NCBI GenBank assembly: GCA_002377695.1
Contig: DFQH01000007.1
Span: 180,956 to 244,955 of the forward strand
Source of the DNA: Citromicrobium sp. UBA3494
GTDB taxonomy: Bacteria; Pseudomonadota; Alphaproteobacteria; Sphingomonadales; Sphingomonadaceae
DNA length: 64,000 nucleotides
Reading direction: 5' to 3'
In this document: piece by piece, positions 18,731 through 28,148 of the stretch
How positions within the stretch are numbered: position 1 is the stretch's first letter
Layout of the letters: each line of letters begins with the position of its first letter
Position numbers and translations under genes: made by a program
The notes under the pieces: generated by a model
Seen by the model: the letters and a program-made list of their open reading frames with translations, nothing else
Database searches by the model: none
What the model was told of the DNA's origin: nothing

Positions 18731-20805
18731 TCTGCGGACACCGCCTCGGCCAGACCCTGCACGAAGTCCGCTCCCTCGACGATTTCGGCTGTCGATGCCT
18801 CTACCGTATCGCCCATGGGCTCCGCGCGCCCGTCGAGACAGGTGGCGAGGAAGTTCTCCGTAATGGCATTGAAGGCGATGTTGTTCACCGGACGGGCGAA
18901 GCCGTGGCCTTCGTCGGGAAACAGCACGTAGGTCACCGGGATCTCGTTCTGCTTCATCGCGGCGACGATCTGGTCGCTTTCCGCCTGGTTGACGCGCGGA
19001 TCGTTCGCCCCCTGGCCGATCAGCAGCGGTTTGGTGATCTTGTCCGCCGAATAGAGTGGGCTGCGTTCCTTGAGCAGGGCCAGACCTTCTTCCGTGTTGG
19101 GGTTGCCCATCCGCTCGTGGAACTGTGCCACCACCGGCTCCCAATAGGGCGGGATCGTGGAAAGCAGCGTTTCGAGGTTCGACGGGCCGACGATGTCCAC
19201 CCCGCAGGCGAATTCCTCCGGCGTGAAGGCGAGGCCCGCCAGCGTGGCGTAGCCGCCGTAGGACCCGCCCATGATCGCAACGCTGTCCTGGCTGGTCACA
19301 CCGCGCTCGACCGCCCAGTTCACCGCATCGAGCAGGTCGTCGTGCATCTTGCGACCCCATTCGAGGTTGCCTGCCGAGATGAAGTTCTTCCCGAAGCCGG
19401 TCGAGCCGCGGAAGTTGGTGGAGAGCACCGCGTAGCCGCGATTTGCGAGCCACTGATGGTACGAATTGTAGCCGTAGCCATCGCGCGCCCAGGGGCCGCC
19501 GTGCACCAGCAGAACCATCGGCACCGGGGCATCGGGCACGCCGTCCGCATCGCTGTCGCTGCCCGGCGGCAGGGTCAGGTAGCTGGGCAGGGTCAACCCG
19601 TCGCGGCTGGCGATCTCCACCGGATGCATCGGCTGCAGCGGCGCGCCTTCGAGTTCGGGGCGGGTGACGTAGAGCTTGGTCAGCGTGCCCGCATCGCGAT
19701 CGAACAGATAGCTGGCGCTGGGCCCGGTGACGGGATCATTGCCAACGATCCACTTGCGATCATCGTCGGTGCGCGAACCGATCCCGAATTCGCCTTCCAG
19801 ATTGTTTTCAAGGAAGGTGAGGGCAGCCTCGATCTCCGGGTCGGTCGCGGTCCATTCGCGCTTCAGGTAATAGACCGAGTAGGCTTCCACTTCGCCGGTC
19901 TCGTTATCGCGGATGGTGCCGCCGATATCGGCCTTGTCGTTCTCCGCGATCACACGGGTCTCACCGGTGTCCCAGTCCATGGCGGTCAGCGCTGCGGTGT
20001 CGCGCCCGCGGCTGTCGAGCCAGTAGAGCGTTTCCCCGTCGCGGGTGAAGCCCGCCGGGCTGGTGGTGAGCGCATCTTCGAGGTCGGTGGAAGAGAACGC
20101 CTCTTCCGCTACGACGTTGTCTTCCACGCGGAAGAAATCCATCCCGCCCGCGGCATTGGGCCGCAGCGCCAGCCGCACATCGAGATTGTCGTCCGCGACG
20201 AACCCGGCATAGCCGTTGTTTTCGATCAGCTGGGTCAGCTCACCCGTGTTGAGGTCGAGCAGATGGACATCATGGAAGCGCGGATCGCGGTTGTTCAGGC
20301 CGACCAGCACCTTGTCCTTGATGGTGTCCGACGCACCGACCAGTTGCACGCGCGTATTCTCGAACGGGGTCAGCGTGGTCTCTTTGCCGGTTTCGATATT
20401 GATCCCGTAGAGCAGGAAATTCTCATCCCCGCCCTTGTCCTGCACGTAGAGCAGGCTGGCACTGTCGGGCGCCCAGAAATACTCGCGGATCGGCCGCTCG
20501 GTCGCGCTGGTCATGACCTTCGCGTCATCCGGGTTGGATGCTGGCGCCATCCACACGTTCAGCACGCCGTTCGACGGGGCCAGCCAGGAAAGCCATTCGC
20601 CGTCCGGGCTGATCTGGGCGCTGGCGCGGCTGGGATTGCCGAACAGGGCCTCGCGCGGGATCAGCGGGGCGGAAGTGGCGGGGCTCGTCGCGGTCATGCT
20701 GGTGTCCGTTGCCGTGGGCGTTTGTGCGATGGAAGGCACGGCGGCTAGCGCGAGCGCGGCGGTTGCGCAACCGAGGGCGAGGGAGAGCTTCTGACGATCG
20801 AACAT
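18727..20805 (-). CDS. Secreted S9-family prolyl oligopeptidase-like peptidase
   Basis: The 692-residue protein begins with a signal peptide (hydrophobic stretch ALGCATAALALAAVPSIAQ, cleavage near residue 28). An N-terminal beta-propeller-type region follows, then an alpha/beta hydrolase domain. The catalytic triad is visible: Ser in IMGGSYGGYATL, Asp in GANDPRVNQ and His in FPDEGHGFARP. It should cleave oligopeptides in the periplasm. GAGAGG just before ATG 20805 supports this start over the open frame reaching 20919. Confidence 0.92.
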   Translation of the reverse strand: MFDRQKLSLALGCATAALALAAVPSIAQTPTATDTSMTATSPATSAPLIPREALFGNPSRASAQISPDGEWLSWLAPSNGVLNVWMAPASNPDDAKVMTSATERPIREYFWAPDSASLLYVQDKGGDENFLLYGINIETGKETTLTPFENTRVQLVGASDTIKDKVLVGLNNRDPRFHDVHLLDLNTGELTQLIENNGYAGFVADDNLDVRLALRPNAAGGMDFFRVEDNVVAEEAFSSTDLEDALTTSPAGFTRDGETLYWLDSRGRDTAALTAMDWDTGETRVIAENDKADIGGTIRDNETGEVEAYSVYYLKREWTATDPEIEAALTFLENNLEGEFGIGSRTDDDRKWIVGNDPVTGPSASYLFDRDAGTLTKLYVTRPELEGAPLQPMHPVEIASRDGLTLPSYLTLPPGSDSDADGVPDAPVPMVLLVHGGPWARDGYGYNSYHQWLANRGYAVLSTNFRGSTGFGKNFISAGNLEWGRKMHDDLLDAVNWAVERGVTSQDSVAIMGGSYGGYATLAGLAFTPEEFACGVDIVGPSNLETLLSTIPPYWEPVVAQFHERMGNPNTEEGLALLKERSPLYSADKITKPLLIGQGANDPRVNQAESDQIVAAMKQNEIPVTYVLFPDEGHGFARPVNNIAFNAITENFLATCLDGRAEPMGDTVEASTAEIVEGADFVQGLAEAVSAE

Positions 20806-20899
20806 GGGCACCTCTCTGATAGTGACGAATGAATGCCTTGGTAAATGACGCTTGTCACAGAGTAAAGGGACTTTGACTATCGGGCTCCGCCCTGTCTGC

Positions 20900-21517
20900 C
20901 TAAAGCGCGGGATTGTCATAGCAGTGCCAGGTGAAGATGGCGATTGCGCCGCGGTGCGGCCGCCAGCTTTCGGCGAGCCTTCGCGTGGCCTTCTCGTCCG
21001 GGCGTTCTTCCAGTCCCAGGATCTTGCCGATCCCCGCCATCACCGCCAGATCGCCGGCGGGCCAGATGTCCGGGCGCCCTTCCGCGAACAGCAGGTAAAT
21101 CTCGGCAGACCAGCGCCCGATCCCCTTGATCCGGGTGAGTTGGTCGATCGCTTCCTCGTCATCCGCGGGCAGCGTCTGGAGCTCCAGCTCGCCCGCGCTC
21201 ACCAGTTCGGATAGGGAGCGGGCATAGCCCTGCTTCTGGCGCGACAGGCCGCATGCGCGCAGCGTATCGAAATCGCGTTCCAGCAGGCAGGCCGGGCCGA
21301 AATCCTCGCCCAGTTCGGCCTCCAGCTTGCGCCACACACTATCGGCCGACGCGACGCTGACCTGCTGGCCGATGATCGTGCGAAGCAGCGTCTTGTACCC
21401 TGTGGGCCTGATGCGCGGCTCGGGATAGCCCGCGATCTCCAGCGCCCGGGCTAAGCCGGGTTCACGGGCTGCCACCGCATCCAGTCCATCCCTGATCTGC
21501 CTTGCACTCAGTCCCAT
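20900..21517 (-). CDS. DNA-3-methyladenine glycosylase II-type (HhH-GPD)
   Basis: From ATG 21517 (GAGAGG nearby) it is about 205 residues. The helix-hairpin-helix and catalytic region read [33 protein letters not shown] near residue 130, with the conserved catalytic Asp in PAGDLAV. It is the AlkA-like class that removes alkylated bases from DNA. It stands alone and ends 95 nt before the S9 peptidase start. An alternative GTG start lies at 21526. Confidence 0.88.
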   Translation of the reverse strand: MGLSARQIRDGLDAVAAREPGLARALEIAGYPEPRIRPTGYKTLLRTIIGQQVSVASADSVWRKLEAELGEDFGPACLLERDFDTLRACGLSRQKQGYARSLSELVSAGELELQTLPADDEEAIDQLTRIKGIGRWSAEIYLLFAEGRPDIWPAGDLAVMAGIGKILGLEERPDEKATRRLAESWRPHRGAIAIFTWHCYDNPAL

Positions 21518-21613
21518 CCAGGCCACCTCTCTTGCAAAGGGGAAACGCAGCTTTTAGCAGCCCCGTCAATGGCGGGGGCCGCGCGCTGCCCCGTGGACAT
21601 AAAAGGACAGCCG

Positions 21614-21931
21614 ATGCCCAAGCTTACCGTGGTCGACCGCAGTGGAACCGAACGCACGATCGAGGTCGGGAATGGCCTGACCGTGATGGAAGCGATCCGC
21701 GACAACGGCTTCGACGAACTGCTGGCGCTGTGCGGCGGGTGCTGTTCCTGCGCGACCTGCCACGTCCATGTCGACCCGGCCTTCGCCGACAAGCTGCCTG
21801 CGATGAGCGAGGACGAGGACGATCTGCTCGAAAGCAGCGACAACCGCGACGCAGCATCGCGCCTCTCGTGCCAGATCGAATTTACCGACGATCTCGACGG
21901 CCTGAAGGTCCGCATCGCGGAAGAAGACTGA
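21614..21931 (+). CDS. Adrenodoxin-type [2Fe-2S] ferredoxin
   Basis: This 105-residue ferredoxin has the ligand pattern Cys-x5-Cys-x2-Cys in the stretch [15 protein letters not shown] near residue 40 and a fourth Cys in RLSCQIEF near 83. It is an electron carrier for P450s, hydroxylases or iron-sulfur assembly. AAAGGA lies about 10 nt upstream of ATG 21614. The cysteine synthase gene follows after 55 nt in the same direction, so a common transcript is possible. An upstream in-frame ATG at 21569 is disfavoured. Confidence 0.93.
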   Translation: MPKLTVVDRSGTERTIEVGNGLTVMEAIRDNGFDELLALCGGCCSCATCHVHVDPAFADKLPAMSEDEDDLLESSDNRDAASRLSCQIEFTDDLDGLKVRIAEED

Positions 21932-21986
21932 GCCGCAGTCCTTTCGCGGCTTGCCGCGTGCGGCGCGGCGGCGCTAAGCGTTTCGT

Positions 21987-23012
21987 ATGACTGCCACCGC
22001 ACCGCTTCCGCCTGCCCCGTTGACCAGGGCGCTCGACCTGATCGGCAACACCCCGCTCGTGCGGCTCGAAGGGCCGAGCGCGGCGGCGGGCTGCGATATC
22101 TACGGCAAGTGCGAATTCGCCAACCCGGGCGGGTCGGTGAAGGATCGCGCAGCCCTGTGGATCATCCGCGATGCCGAGGCGCGCGGCGTGTTGAAGCCGG
22201 GTGGCACGGTGGTGGAAGGCACGGCGGGAAATACCGGGATCGGGATCGCGCTGGTCGCCAATGCGCTGGGCTACAAGACGGTGATCGTCATGCCCGACAA
22301 CCAGTCGCGCGAGAAGATGGACACGCTGCGCGCGCTGGGCGCCGAACTGGTGCTGGTGCCTCCCACCAAGTTCGCCAATCCGGGGCACTTCGTCCACACT
22401 TCGCGCCGCCTCGCCGAAGAGACCGAAGGCGCGGTCTGGGCCAACCAGTTCGACAACATCGCCAACCGCAAGGCGCATATCGACAGCACCGCGCCCGAAT
22501 TGTGGAGCCAGCTCGATGGCCGGATCGACGGTTTCACCTGCGCGGCGGGCACCGGTGGCACGATTGCCGGGGTGGGGCTGGGCCTTAAGGAAAAGGACGA
22601 GAATGTCCGTATTGCGCTGACCGATCCGCACGGCGCCGCGCTTTATAACTACTACGCCCATGGCGAGCTGGAGGCCGAAGGGTCCTCGGTAGCAGAGGGG
22701 ATCGGGCAGGGCCGGATCACCGCCAATCTCGATGGCGCACCGGTCGATACGCAGTTTCGCATATCAGACAAGGAGGGGCTCCACTGGGTCGCGCGGCTGC
22801 TGCGCGAAGAAGGCCTGTGCCTTGGCCTGTCCTCCGGCATCAATGTGGCGGGCGCGGTCGCGCTCGGCGAGCAGCTGGTCGCCGAGGGCCGCGAAGCCCC
22901 GCGCGTGGCCACGATCCTGTGCGACAGCGGCTTCCGCTATCTCTCGACGATCTTCAACGCCGACTGGCTGCGCGAGAAGTCGCTGCCGGTGTTCGACTGG
23001 CTGGCCGATTGA
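21987..23012 (+). CDS. Cysteine synthase family PLP enzyme (O-acetylserine sulfhydrylase-like)
   Basis: The 341-residue protein carries GNTPLVRLEG near residue 19, the PLP lysine in GGSVKDRAA near 50, the substrate loop EGTAGNTGIGIA near 75 and the phosphate-binding glycine loop AGTGGTIAG near 190. It makes cysteine from O-acetylserine and sulfide in the CysK fold. TAGNT replaces the more common TSGNT, as in a subclass of these enzymes. It could serve the sulfate-assimilation genes at 50-54 kb, but the family also includes cystathionine beta-synthases and the exact reaction is not certain. Confidence 0.88.
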   Translation: MTATAPLPPAPLTRALDLIGNTPLVRLEGPSAAAGCDIYGKCEFANPGGSVKDRAALWIIRDAEARGVLKPGGTVVEGTAGNTGIGIALVANALGYKTVIVMPDNQSREKMDTLRALGAELVLVPPTKFANPGHFVHTSRRLAEETEGAVWANQFDNIANRKAHIDSTAPELWSQLDGRIDGFTCAAGTGGTIAGVGLGLKEKDENVRIALTDPHGAALYNYYAHGELEAEGSSVAEGIGQGRITANLDGAPVDTQFRISDKEGLHWVARLLREEGLCLGLSSGINVAGAVALGEQLVAEGREAPRVATILCDSGFRYLSTIFNADWLREKSLPVFDWLAD

Positions 23013-23044
23013 CGCCGTCGCCACGGCGGCTAGATTCCCTGCGC

Positions 23045-23386
23045 ATGGCCCTTTTGCCCGACAATCAACCCAAGGAAGCGCCGGAAAAGCAGAGCGATGC
23101 TCTCAATTCCGAGATCGCACAGCGCCTGCGCACGGGGATCGGCGGCATACTGGCTGTCGTCCTGGCGGTAGGTGTCGCACAGGTCCTCATGTCGCGGGCC
23201 CTGCAGAACGAGGAAACCGCCGTGCCCGAGGCGGCGCCAACCGTCGAGCCGAGCGCGACGCAGGGCAGCAGCGACCCGCTGAGCGATGCGGGCGTCGTCC
23301 CCGATCTTCCCGCGCAGCCCGAAGACGAGCCGATCCCCGAAGGCCCTGTCCTGCCGGAAAAGGGCGAGGGCGCCCCGATTGAATAG
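23045..23386 (+). CDS. Small membrane-anchored protein of unknown function
   Basis: The 113-residue protein has a single membrane segment (GIGGILAVVLAVGVAQVLM, about residues 32-50) after a charged N-terminus. A proline- and glutamate-rich C-terminal tail of about 60 residues probably faces the periplasm. No domain is recognised. The next gene starts 1 nt after its stop, so the two form a pair. Confidence 0.6.
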   Translation: MALLPDNQPKEAPEKQSDALNSEIAQRLRTGIGGILAVVLAVGVAQVLMSRALQNEETAVPEAAPTVEPSATQGSSDPLSDAGVVPDLPAQPEDEPIPEGPVLPEKGEGAPIE

Positions 23387-23387
23387 G

Positions 23388-24155
23388 ATGCTGCCAGCCG
23401 CGGGCCTGGGCGGACTTCTGGCTGCGGGATTGCTGGGGACGATGGTCCTTGCGCCGTCGCAGGGAGAGGAAGCGCCGCAGGACCAGCGCTTCGGCCTGCT
23501 GACCTCGCTGCCCATCTACCGCGCGCCGCAGGGGAGCGTGGCCGATGCGCTTTCCGCCCAGGAGGCGGACCGGCACTGGCTGCGCGATGCGATCGAGCGG
23601 AGCAACAGCCTGGAGCCGATCGACCTGCTCGATCCTGCAAGCCTTCAGGCGGTCGATACCCTGCTGCTGATCCAGCCGCGCGCGCTCACCCCGGCAGAAA
23701 ACGTCGCGCTGGACGACTGGGTGCGTTCGGGTGGGCAGGTACTGCTGGTGGCCGATCCCATGCTGATCAGCGAGCCAGGCTTCGCGCTTGGCGATCCGCG
23801 AAATCCCCAGGCCATCGCCGTCACCGGGCCGATCCAGGCGCGCTGGGGCCTCACCCTCCAGCCCACGGAACAATCGGGGACGGATGGGGACGGTGCGGAA
23901 CGCGAGGTCCGGATCGGGGATGAGGCCTTGCCCGTCGTCCTGGGCGGACGCTTTGCGCTGCGGCCTCCGGCGGGCGGAGAACCGGCGGATTGCGGGCTTT
24001 TTCACGAAGGGCTGGTGGCGGCTTGCAGCATCGGGGCCGGGCGGGCCGTGGTGCTGGCCGACGCGACCCTGTTCGAACGGTTCGACACGCCTTCGGATGG
24101 CACGGCTGCATTCTGGGCTTTGCTGGGGATGATGCGGGACGCCCCGCGCGGCTGA
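23388..24155 (+). CDS. Membrane-anchored protein resembling GldG/DUF4350 family
   Basis: From ATG 23388 this encodes 255 residues with one N-terminal membrane segment (LGGLLAAGLLGTMVLA). A globular domain follows, with VDTLLLIQPRALTPAENVALDDWVRSGGQVLLVADP near residue 85. This stretch resembles the GldG-type ABC-transport auxiliary or DUF4350 fold (a strand, then 'alternatively close the statement' helix, then a VLLVADP strand). A remote match only. It immediately follows the small protein gene, and a TTG at 23379 is an alternative start. Confidence 0.55.
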   Translation: MLPAAGLGGLLAAGLLGTMVLAPSQGEEAPQDQRFGLLTSLPIYRAPQGSVADALSAQEADRHWLRDAIERSNSLEPIDLLDPASLQAVDTLLLIQPRALTPAENVALDDWVRSGGQVLLVADPMLISEPGFALGDPRNPQAIAVTGPIQARWGLTLQPTEQSGTDGDGAEREVRIGDEALPVVLGGRFALRPPAGGEPADCGLFHEGLVAACSIGAGRAVVLADATLFERFDTPSDGTAAFWALLGMMRDAPRG

Positions 24156-24471
24156 GCCGCGATCCACTGATAATCTTTTTAAATTAATGGATTAGAGGCG
24201 TTGCCTTGGCGGCGGCAGTCCGCGCTTGCCTGCTGAATCTCGAGGGATTAGAACGGTAAAGCGCCGAAAAAACGCGAAAGTTAACGGAATCTCCACAGAG
24301 ATTCCTAAATTTCCCCTTTAATCCCCAATCGTCCCGCGATAAGACGTTAACCGTATCGGACAGGAGTCGGCCCGCGCGTGGGATGCCACGCGACCCGGGG
24401 TGCGCAGTGCGCGCCGCGGCACGGGGAGGCTTTGTCCATCGATTGGGGCGCTCACAGGGGAAGAGCACAGC
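24156..24471. other. AT-rich leader before the division cluster, no gene seen
   Basis: The 316 nt between the unknown pair and mraZ contain no credible ORF. Its first 200 nt are far more AT-rich than the surroundings (runs such as TTTTTAAATTAATGG at 24175). It includes a palindrome (24286-24305), two GTTAAC sequences (24280-24285 and 24343-24348) that could be part of CtrA-type or other regulatory sites, and a GC-rich end leading to the mraZ ribosome site. It is the natural place for the dcw promoter. Confidence 0.6.
24286..24305. promoter_or_regulatory. Palindrome in the dcw promoter region
   Basis: GGAATCTC, a 4-nt CACA gap and GAGATTCC form a perfect 8-bp inverted repeat. Followed by AT-rich sequence (CTAAATTTCC), it is more likely an operator or short hairpin than a terminator, since no T-run follows at once. 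The bound protein is unknown. Confidence 0.45.
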
Positions 24472-24969
24472 GTGCCGGAGGCGTTTCAGGGATATAGCGG
24501 TCAGGCCTTTTCGCTTCGCAGCGAAAAGGGCCGGTTCACGCTGCCTCCCGCCTTCCGCAACGCCGTGAAGCTGTCGACCGAAGATCGCAGGCTGTGCCTC
24601 ACTCTGCATGACAAGTGGAATTGCCTCGTCGGGTTCGGCACCGAACGGGTCAAGGAATTCGATGCGATCCTCGATCGGGAAGAGGAATCGGCATACAAGT
24701 TCGGGCGCGATTTCGATCGCGATACGCGCGCGATGCAGCTCAACAGCTTCGAGACCATGCCGTTCGATGACAGCGGGCGATTCATCATGCCCGAATTCCT
24801 GCGTGGGCTGGGCGAGATCGACGATGCCCTGTTCTTCCAGGGCGTGGGGCCTTTCTTCACCGTCTGGAACCCCGCCCGGCTGTACGAGATGGGCCCCGAG
24901 ATGGCGATGCCCAAGGCCGCCTGCCGCGCGCTTGAGAAGGAAGCGCGCGAGAAGGGCAAGAAGAAGTGA
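24472..24969 (+). CDS. mraZ: MraZ, transcriptional regulator of the division cluster
   Basis: The start is a GTG at 24472 with AGGGGAAGAG upstream, giving 165 residues. Two SpoVT/AbrB-like MraZ repeats are visible: the first with [11 protein letters not shown] near residue 20, the second with [12 protein letters not shown] near 105. MraZ binds repeated DNA upstream of its own gene and controls dcw expression. It is the first gene of the cluster here, and the overlap with rsmH at 24966 shows co-translation. An open frame to 24400 exists but would not begin with the family sequence. Confidence 0.92.
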   Translation: MPEAFQGYSGQAFSLRSEKGRFTLPPAFRNAVKLSTEDRRLCLTLHDKWNCLVGFGTERVKEFDAILDREEESAYKFGRDFDRDTRAMQLNSFETMPFDDSGRFIMPEFLRGLGEIDDALFFQGVGPFFTVWNPARLYEMGPEMAMPKAACRALEKEAREKGKKK

Positions 24970-25925
24970 GCGCTTCCGCCCCGTCCCCACATGTCCCCGT
25001 CCTGCTCGACGAGGTGATCGCCGCGCTGGAACCTGCGCCGGGCGAGCTTATCGTCGACGGCACCTTCGGCGCAGGGGGGTACACCCGTGCGCTGCTGGAT
25101 GCGGGCGCGAACGTGCATGCCTTCGACCGCGATCCGACCGCGCTCGACAACGCGCAAGGCTGGCCCGAGCTGACTGAAAATCCGCCGCGCCTCGTCCTCC
25201 ATCGCCGCCCCTTTGCGGAGATGGCGGATGCGCTGGCCGAGGTGGGCGTAACGCAGGTGCAGGGCATCGTGCTCGACATCGGTGTATCCTCGATGCAGCT
25301 CGACCAGGCGGAGCGCGGCTTCTCCTTCGCCGCCGACGGACCGCTCGACATGCGGATGGACCCGGACCTGCCCAGCGCGGCGGAATTCCTCAACTCCGCA
25401 GACGAGGCCGAGATTGCCGACGTGATCTACCAGTATGGCGAAGAACGCCAGTCGCGCCGGATTGCGCGGGCCATCGTCGCAGCGCGCCCGCTGGAAACGA
25501 CCGGGCAGCTCGCCCGCCTCGTGCGCAAGGCGACGGGCTACAAGCCACACGACAAGAAGGACCCCGCCACCCGCACCTTCCAGGCGATCCGCATCCACAT
25601 CAATGGTGAGCTGGACCAGTTGCGTGAGGCGTTGTTCGCCGCGGAGCGGCTGCTCGCCGAGGGCGGCCGACTGGTGGTCGTCTCGTTCCATTCCCTTGAA
25701 GATCGCATCGTGAAGCGTTTCTTGCGCGACGCTTCCGGTCAGGTCGGCGGCGGCTCCCGCCATCTTCCCCTCAGGGAATTGCCGCCGACCACGTTTCACA
25801 AACCGTCCCGCGCCGTGCGTGCGGGCGAGGCGGAGCTTGCGCGCAACCCCCGCGCGCGCTCCGCGATCCTCCGCGCAGCCACCCGGACCGGCGAGCCGGC
25901 CAGAAAGGAAGTGACCCATGGTTAG
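24966..25925 (+). CDS. rsmH: 16S rRNA (cytosine1402-N4)-methyltransferase
   Basis: The 319-residue protein has the RsmH SAM-binding loop [14 protein letters not shown] near residue 27, the catalytic region [19 protein letters not shown] near 98, and [13 protein letters not shown] near 240. It methylates C1402 of 16S rRNA. The start is GTG 24966, overlapping the last codons of mraZ by 4 nt, and the stop is overlapped by ftsL. Confidence 0.97.
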   Translation: MSASAPSPHVPVLLDEVIAALEPAPGELIVDGTFGAGGYTRALLDAGANVHAFDRDPTALDNAQGWPELTENPPRLVLHRRPFAEMADALAEVGVTQVQGIVLDIGVSSMQLDQAERGFSFAADGPLDMRMDPDLPSAAEFLNSADEAEIADVIYQYGEERQSRRIARAIVAARPLETTGQLARLVRKATGYKPHDKKDPATRTFQAIRIHINGELDQLREALFAAERLLAEGGRLVVVSFHSLEDRIVKRFLRDASGQVGGGSRHLPLRELPPTTFHKPSRAVRAGEAELARNPRARSAILRAATRTGEPARKEVTHG

Positions 25926-26394
25926 AGGCAGTCGTCTGCGGCAGATCGGCTGGGCGATCTCCATCGGGGTCGTCTTTGCCGGCTTCATGCTGCTCACCTT
26001 CCGGGTCAACGCGGTGAAGAGCGAGGTCGTGCGTGCAGAACGCCTAATCGTGGACATGGAGCGCGAGAAGCTGGCGCTGGAAACCGAGTTCGAAACGCGC
26101 GCCAACCAGCAGCAGCTGGCAGACTGGAACGCGATCGAGTTCGGTTACGCCCCGCCGCGCGCGGACCAGTTCCTGGAAAGCGAGCGTCAGCTGGCGAGCT
26201 TCAGTGCGCCGCGTGCGCCCGGATCGCCCGAGCCGATCCGTTTCGCGCGCGAGATGGAAGCGAGCGATTATCCCGCGCTGGTTTCTCCGCTGTCCTCGCA
26301 TGAGGAAGACGTTGCCGAAAATGGCGACGAGGCCGAAGGCGAGACCGCGCAGCCTCAGTCCGACGCGCATCTGGCGCTGGCGAGACTCGACTGA
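25918..26394 (+). CDS. ftsL: Cell division protein FtsL
   Basis: This 158-residue protein has a short basic N-terminus, one membrane helix ([19 protein letters not shown], about residues 9-27) and a coiled-coil-like stretch ([20 protein letters not shown]) that is typical for FtsL dimerisation with FtsB. The C-terminal 60 residues are extra and acidic. The identification rests on position between rsmH and ftsI more than on sequence. It overlaps rsmH by 8 nt and ftsI by 1 nt. Confidence 0.8.
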   Translation: MVRGSRLRQIGWAISIGVVFAGFMLLTFRVNAVKSEVVRAERLIVDMEREKLALETEFETRANQQQLADWNAIEFGYAPPRADQFLESERQLASFSAPRAPGSPEPIRFAREMEASDYPALVSPLSSHEEDVAENGDEAEGETAQPQSDAHLALARLD

Positions 26395-28148
26395 TGGCCA
26401 GCATAGCCATCGATTCCATGGTGGCGGCCGGCCCCATGCGGGTGGCCAACAAGCGTCTCGAGTCGCTGGTGACGGCGCGCATGCGTGCGCTTCTTCTCAT
26501 GCCCGCCTTCGGACTGGTGGCGCTGCTTGCGCTCGCGCGGATCGCATCCTTCGGCCTGCTGGGTGCGCCGGACACGCCCATGTCGATGGAACAGCGTCTG
26601 CTGCCGCCACGCGGCGAGATCACGGATCGCAACGGCCTGCCGCTGGCGCGCAACTACGATGCCTTCGCGCTGTGGTACAATCCCAAGGCGATGAAGGACG
26701 GCGGCAGCCCGCTGGTCCGCTCTCCCGAAGAGGTCGCGGCGGCGCTGGCTGAAGTCTTCCCCGACATCGACCGCAAGGATGTCGCCGCCCGGCTGGCGAG
26801 TGGCAAGGCGCAGTATCTGCGACGCCGTCTGCTGCCCGAAGAGGCAAACCGCGTGTTCGACATTGGCGAGCCCGCGCTGGAGCTGCCTGCCGAGAAAGAC
26901 CGCTTTTACCCGCAGGGTTCGATGGCGGCGCATGTCCTCGGCTACGTCAAGGATGGCAAGGGCCAGCTCGGCATGGAATCGGTGCTCGACAAGGAGCTGA
27001 CCGATGCTGCCTCGCGCGGCGAACCCACCGCCATCGCGCTGGACCTGCGGGTGCAGGGCGCGCTGGAGGACGAACTGCGCAAGGGCATGCTGTCGGTCAA
27101 TGCACGTGGTGCGGCAGGCGTGGTGCTGGATGTCGACACAGGCGAAGTGGTCGCGCTGGCATCGCTGCCCGCGTTCGATCCCAATGATGTCAAGGCGACC
27201 GATCTGGTCGGCACCGCCGAGCAGAAGCGGCGCGACGAACCGTCCAATTCCTACAACAGCGTCACCTATCAGGTGTACGAACTGGGATCGACCTTCAAGC
27301 CGCTCACCGTCGCGGCGGCGATCGATGCGGGCATCGTGCGCGATCTCGGGCTGCGCTACGATGCAAAGCCGGTGAAAGTCGCGGGGCGCACCCTTTCGGA
27401 CAGCCACTCGCTCGGAGATACGCTCAATGTGCCCGAAGCGCTGATTCACTCCTCCAACACCGTGACCGCACGTATTGCCGACAAGCTGGGCGGCGATGCG
27501 TTGCGCGACACAATGCGCGATCTCGGTCTGGCGGAGCGGCCCTATATCGAACTGCCCGCACGCGGCGCGCCGATCTGGCCGGGAGAAAAGTGGTCGCGGA
27601 TCACCACCATGACGGTCGCCTATGGTCACGGCATCTCGGTCACTCCGCTGCATCTCGCATCCGCCTACGCCGCCATGGTCAATGGCGGCATCTGGCGGCC
27701 CGCCACGCTGACGAAGGTGGAACCGGGTGCCGAGGTGAAGGGCCGCCGGGTGTTCAAGGAAGATACCAGCGCGCGCATGCGACAGCTTCTGCGGATGATC
27801 ACGGTGTACGGCACCGGCAAGAGCGCCAATGCGCCCGGCTATCGCGTCGGCGGCAAGACCGGCTCCGCCGAAAAGCCATCGAAAGGTGGCTATCGTGAGA
27901 AGTTGCTCGTCTCCACCTTCGCCGCCGCCTTTCCAATGGATGATCCGCGCTATGTCGTGGTCGCCATGCTGGACGAGCCCAAGGGTACGACCGCCAGTTC
28001 CTTCCAGCGCACCGCCGCTTGGAACGCTGCGCCCATCGTCGGCAAGCTGATCCCGCGCATCGGCCCGCTGCTCGACGTGCGCCCGGACCTGAGCCGCGAT
28101 ATCGACATTTCGGACCTTCGCCCGCTGATCCGGAGCGACATCGAATGA
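26394..28148 (+). CDS. ftsI: Penicillin-binding protein 3 (peptidoglycan D,D-transpeptidase FtsI)
   Basis: The 584-residue protein has a membrane anchor near residues 30-50 and a dimerisation domain starting PPRGEITDRNGLPLA. The transpeptidase domain shows the three motifs in order: GSTFKPLT (catalytic Ser), SSN in HSSNTVT, and KTG in GGKTGSAEK. It cross-links septal peptidoglycan with FtsW at the divisome. It overlaps ftsL by 1 nt and murE by 4 nt. Confidence 0.96.
   Translation: MASIAIDSMVAAGPMRVANKRLESLVTARMRALLLMPAFGLVALLALARIASFGLLGAPDTPMSMEQRLLPPRGEITDRNGLPLARNYDAFALWYNPKAMKDGGSPLVRSPEEVAAALAEVFPDIDRKDVAARLASGKAQYLRRRLLPEEANRVFDIGEPALELPAEKDRFYPQGSMAAHVLGYVKDGKGQLGMESVLDKELTDAASRGEPTAIALDLRVQGALEDELRKGMLSVNARGAAGVVLDVDTGEVVALASLPAFDPNDVKATDLVGTAEQKRRDEPSNSYNSVTYQVYELGSTFKPLTVAAAIDAGIVRDLGLRYDAKPVKVAGRTLSDSHSLGDTLNVPEALIHSSNTVTARIADKLGGDALRDTMRDLGLAERPYIELPARGAPIWPGEKWSRITTMTVAYGHGISVTPLHLASAYAAMVNGGIWRPATLTKVEPGAEVKGRRVFKEDTSARMRQLLRMITVYGTGKSANAPGYRVGGKTGSAEKPSKGGYREKLLVSTFAAAFPMDDPRYVVVAMLDEPKGTTASSFQRTAAWNAAPIVGKLIPRIGPLLDVRPDLSRDIDISDLRPLIRSDIE

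Noticed and set aside
18904..20748. A 614-codon plus-strand frame opposite the S9 peptidase
   Set aside because: The S9 catalytic triad and signal peptide are on the minus strand; the plus frame has no domain.
24406..24471. MraZ-type direct repeats just upstream of mraZ
   Set aside because: TGGG-like words occur, but their spacing is irregular (about 12 nt in the best pair) and does not match the regular repeats known for MraZ.
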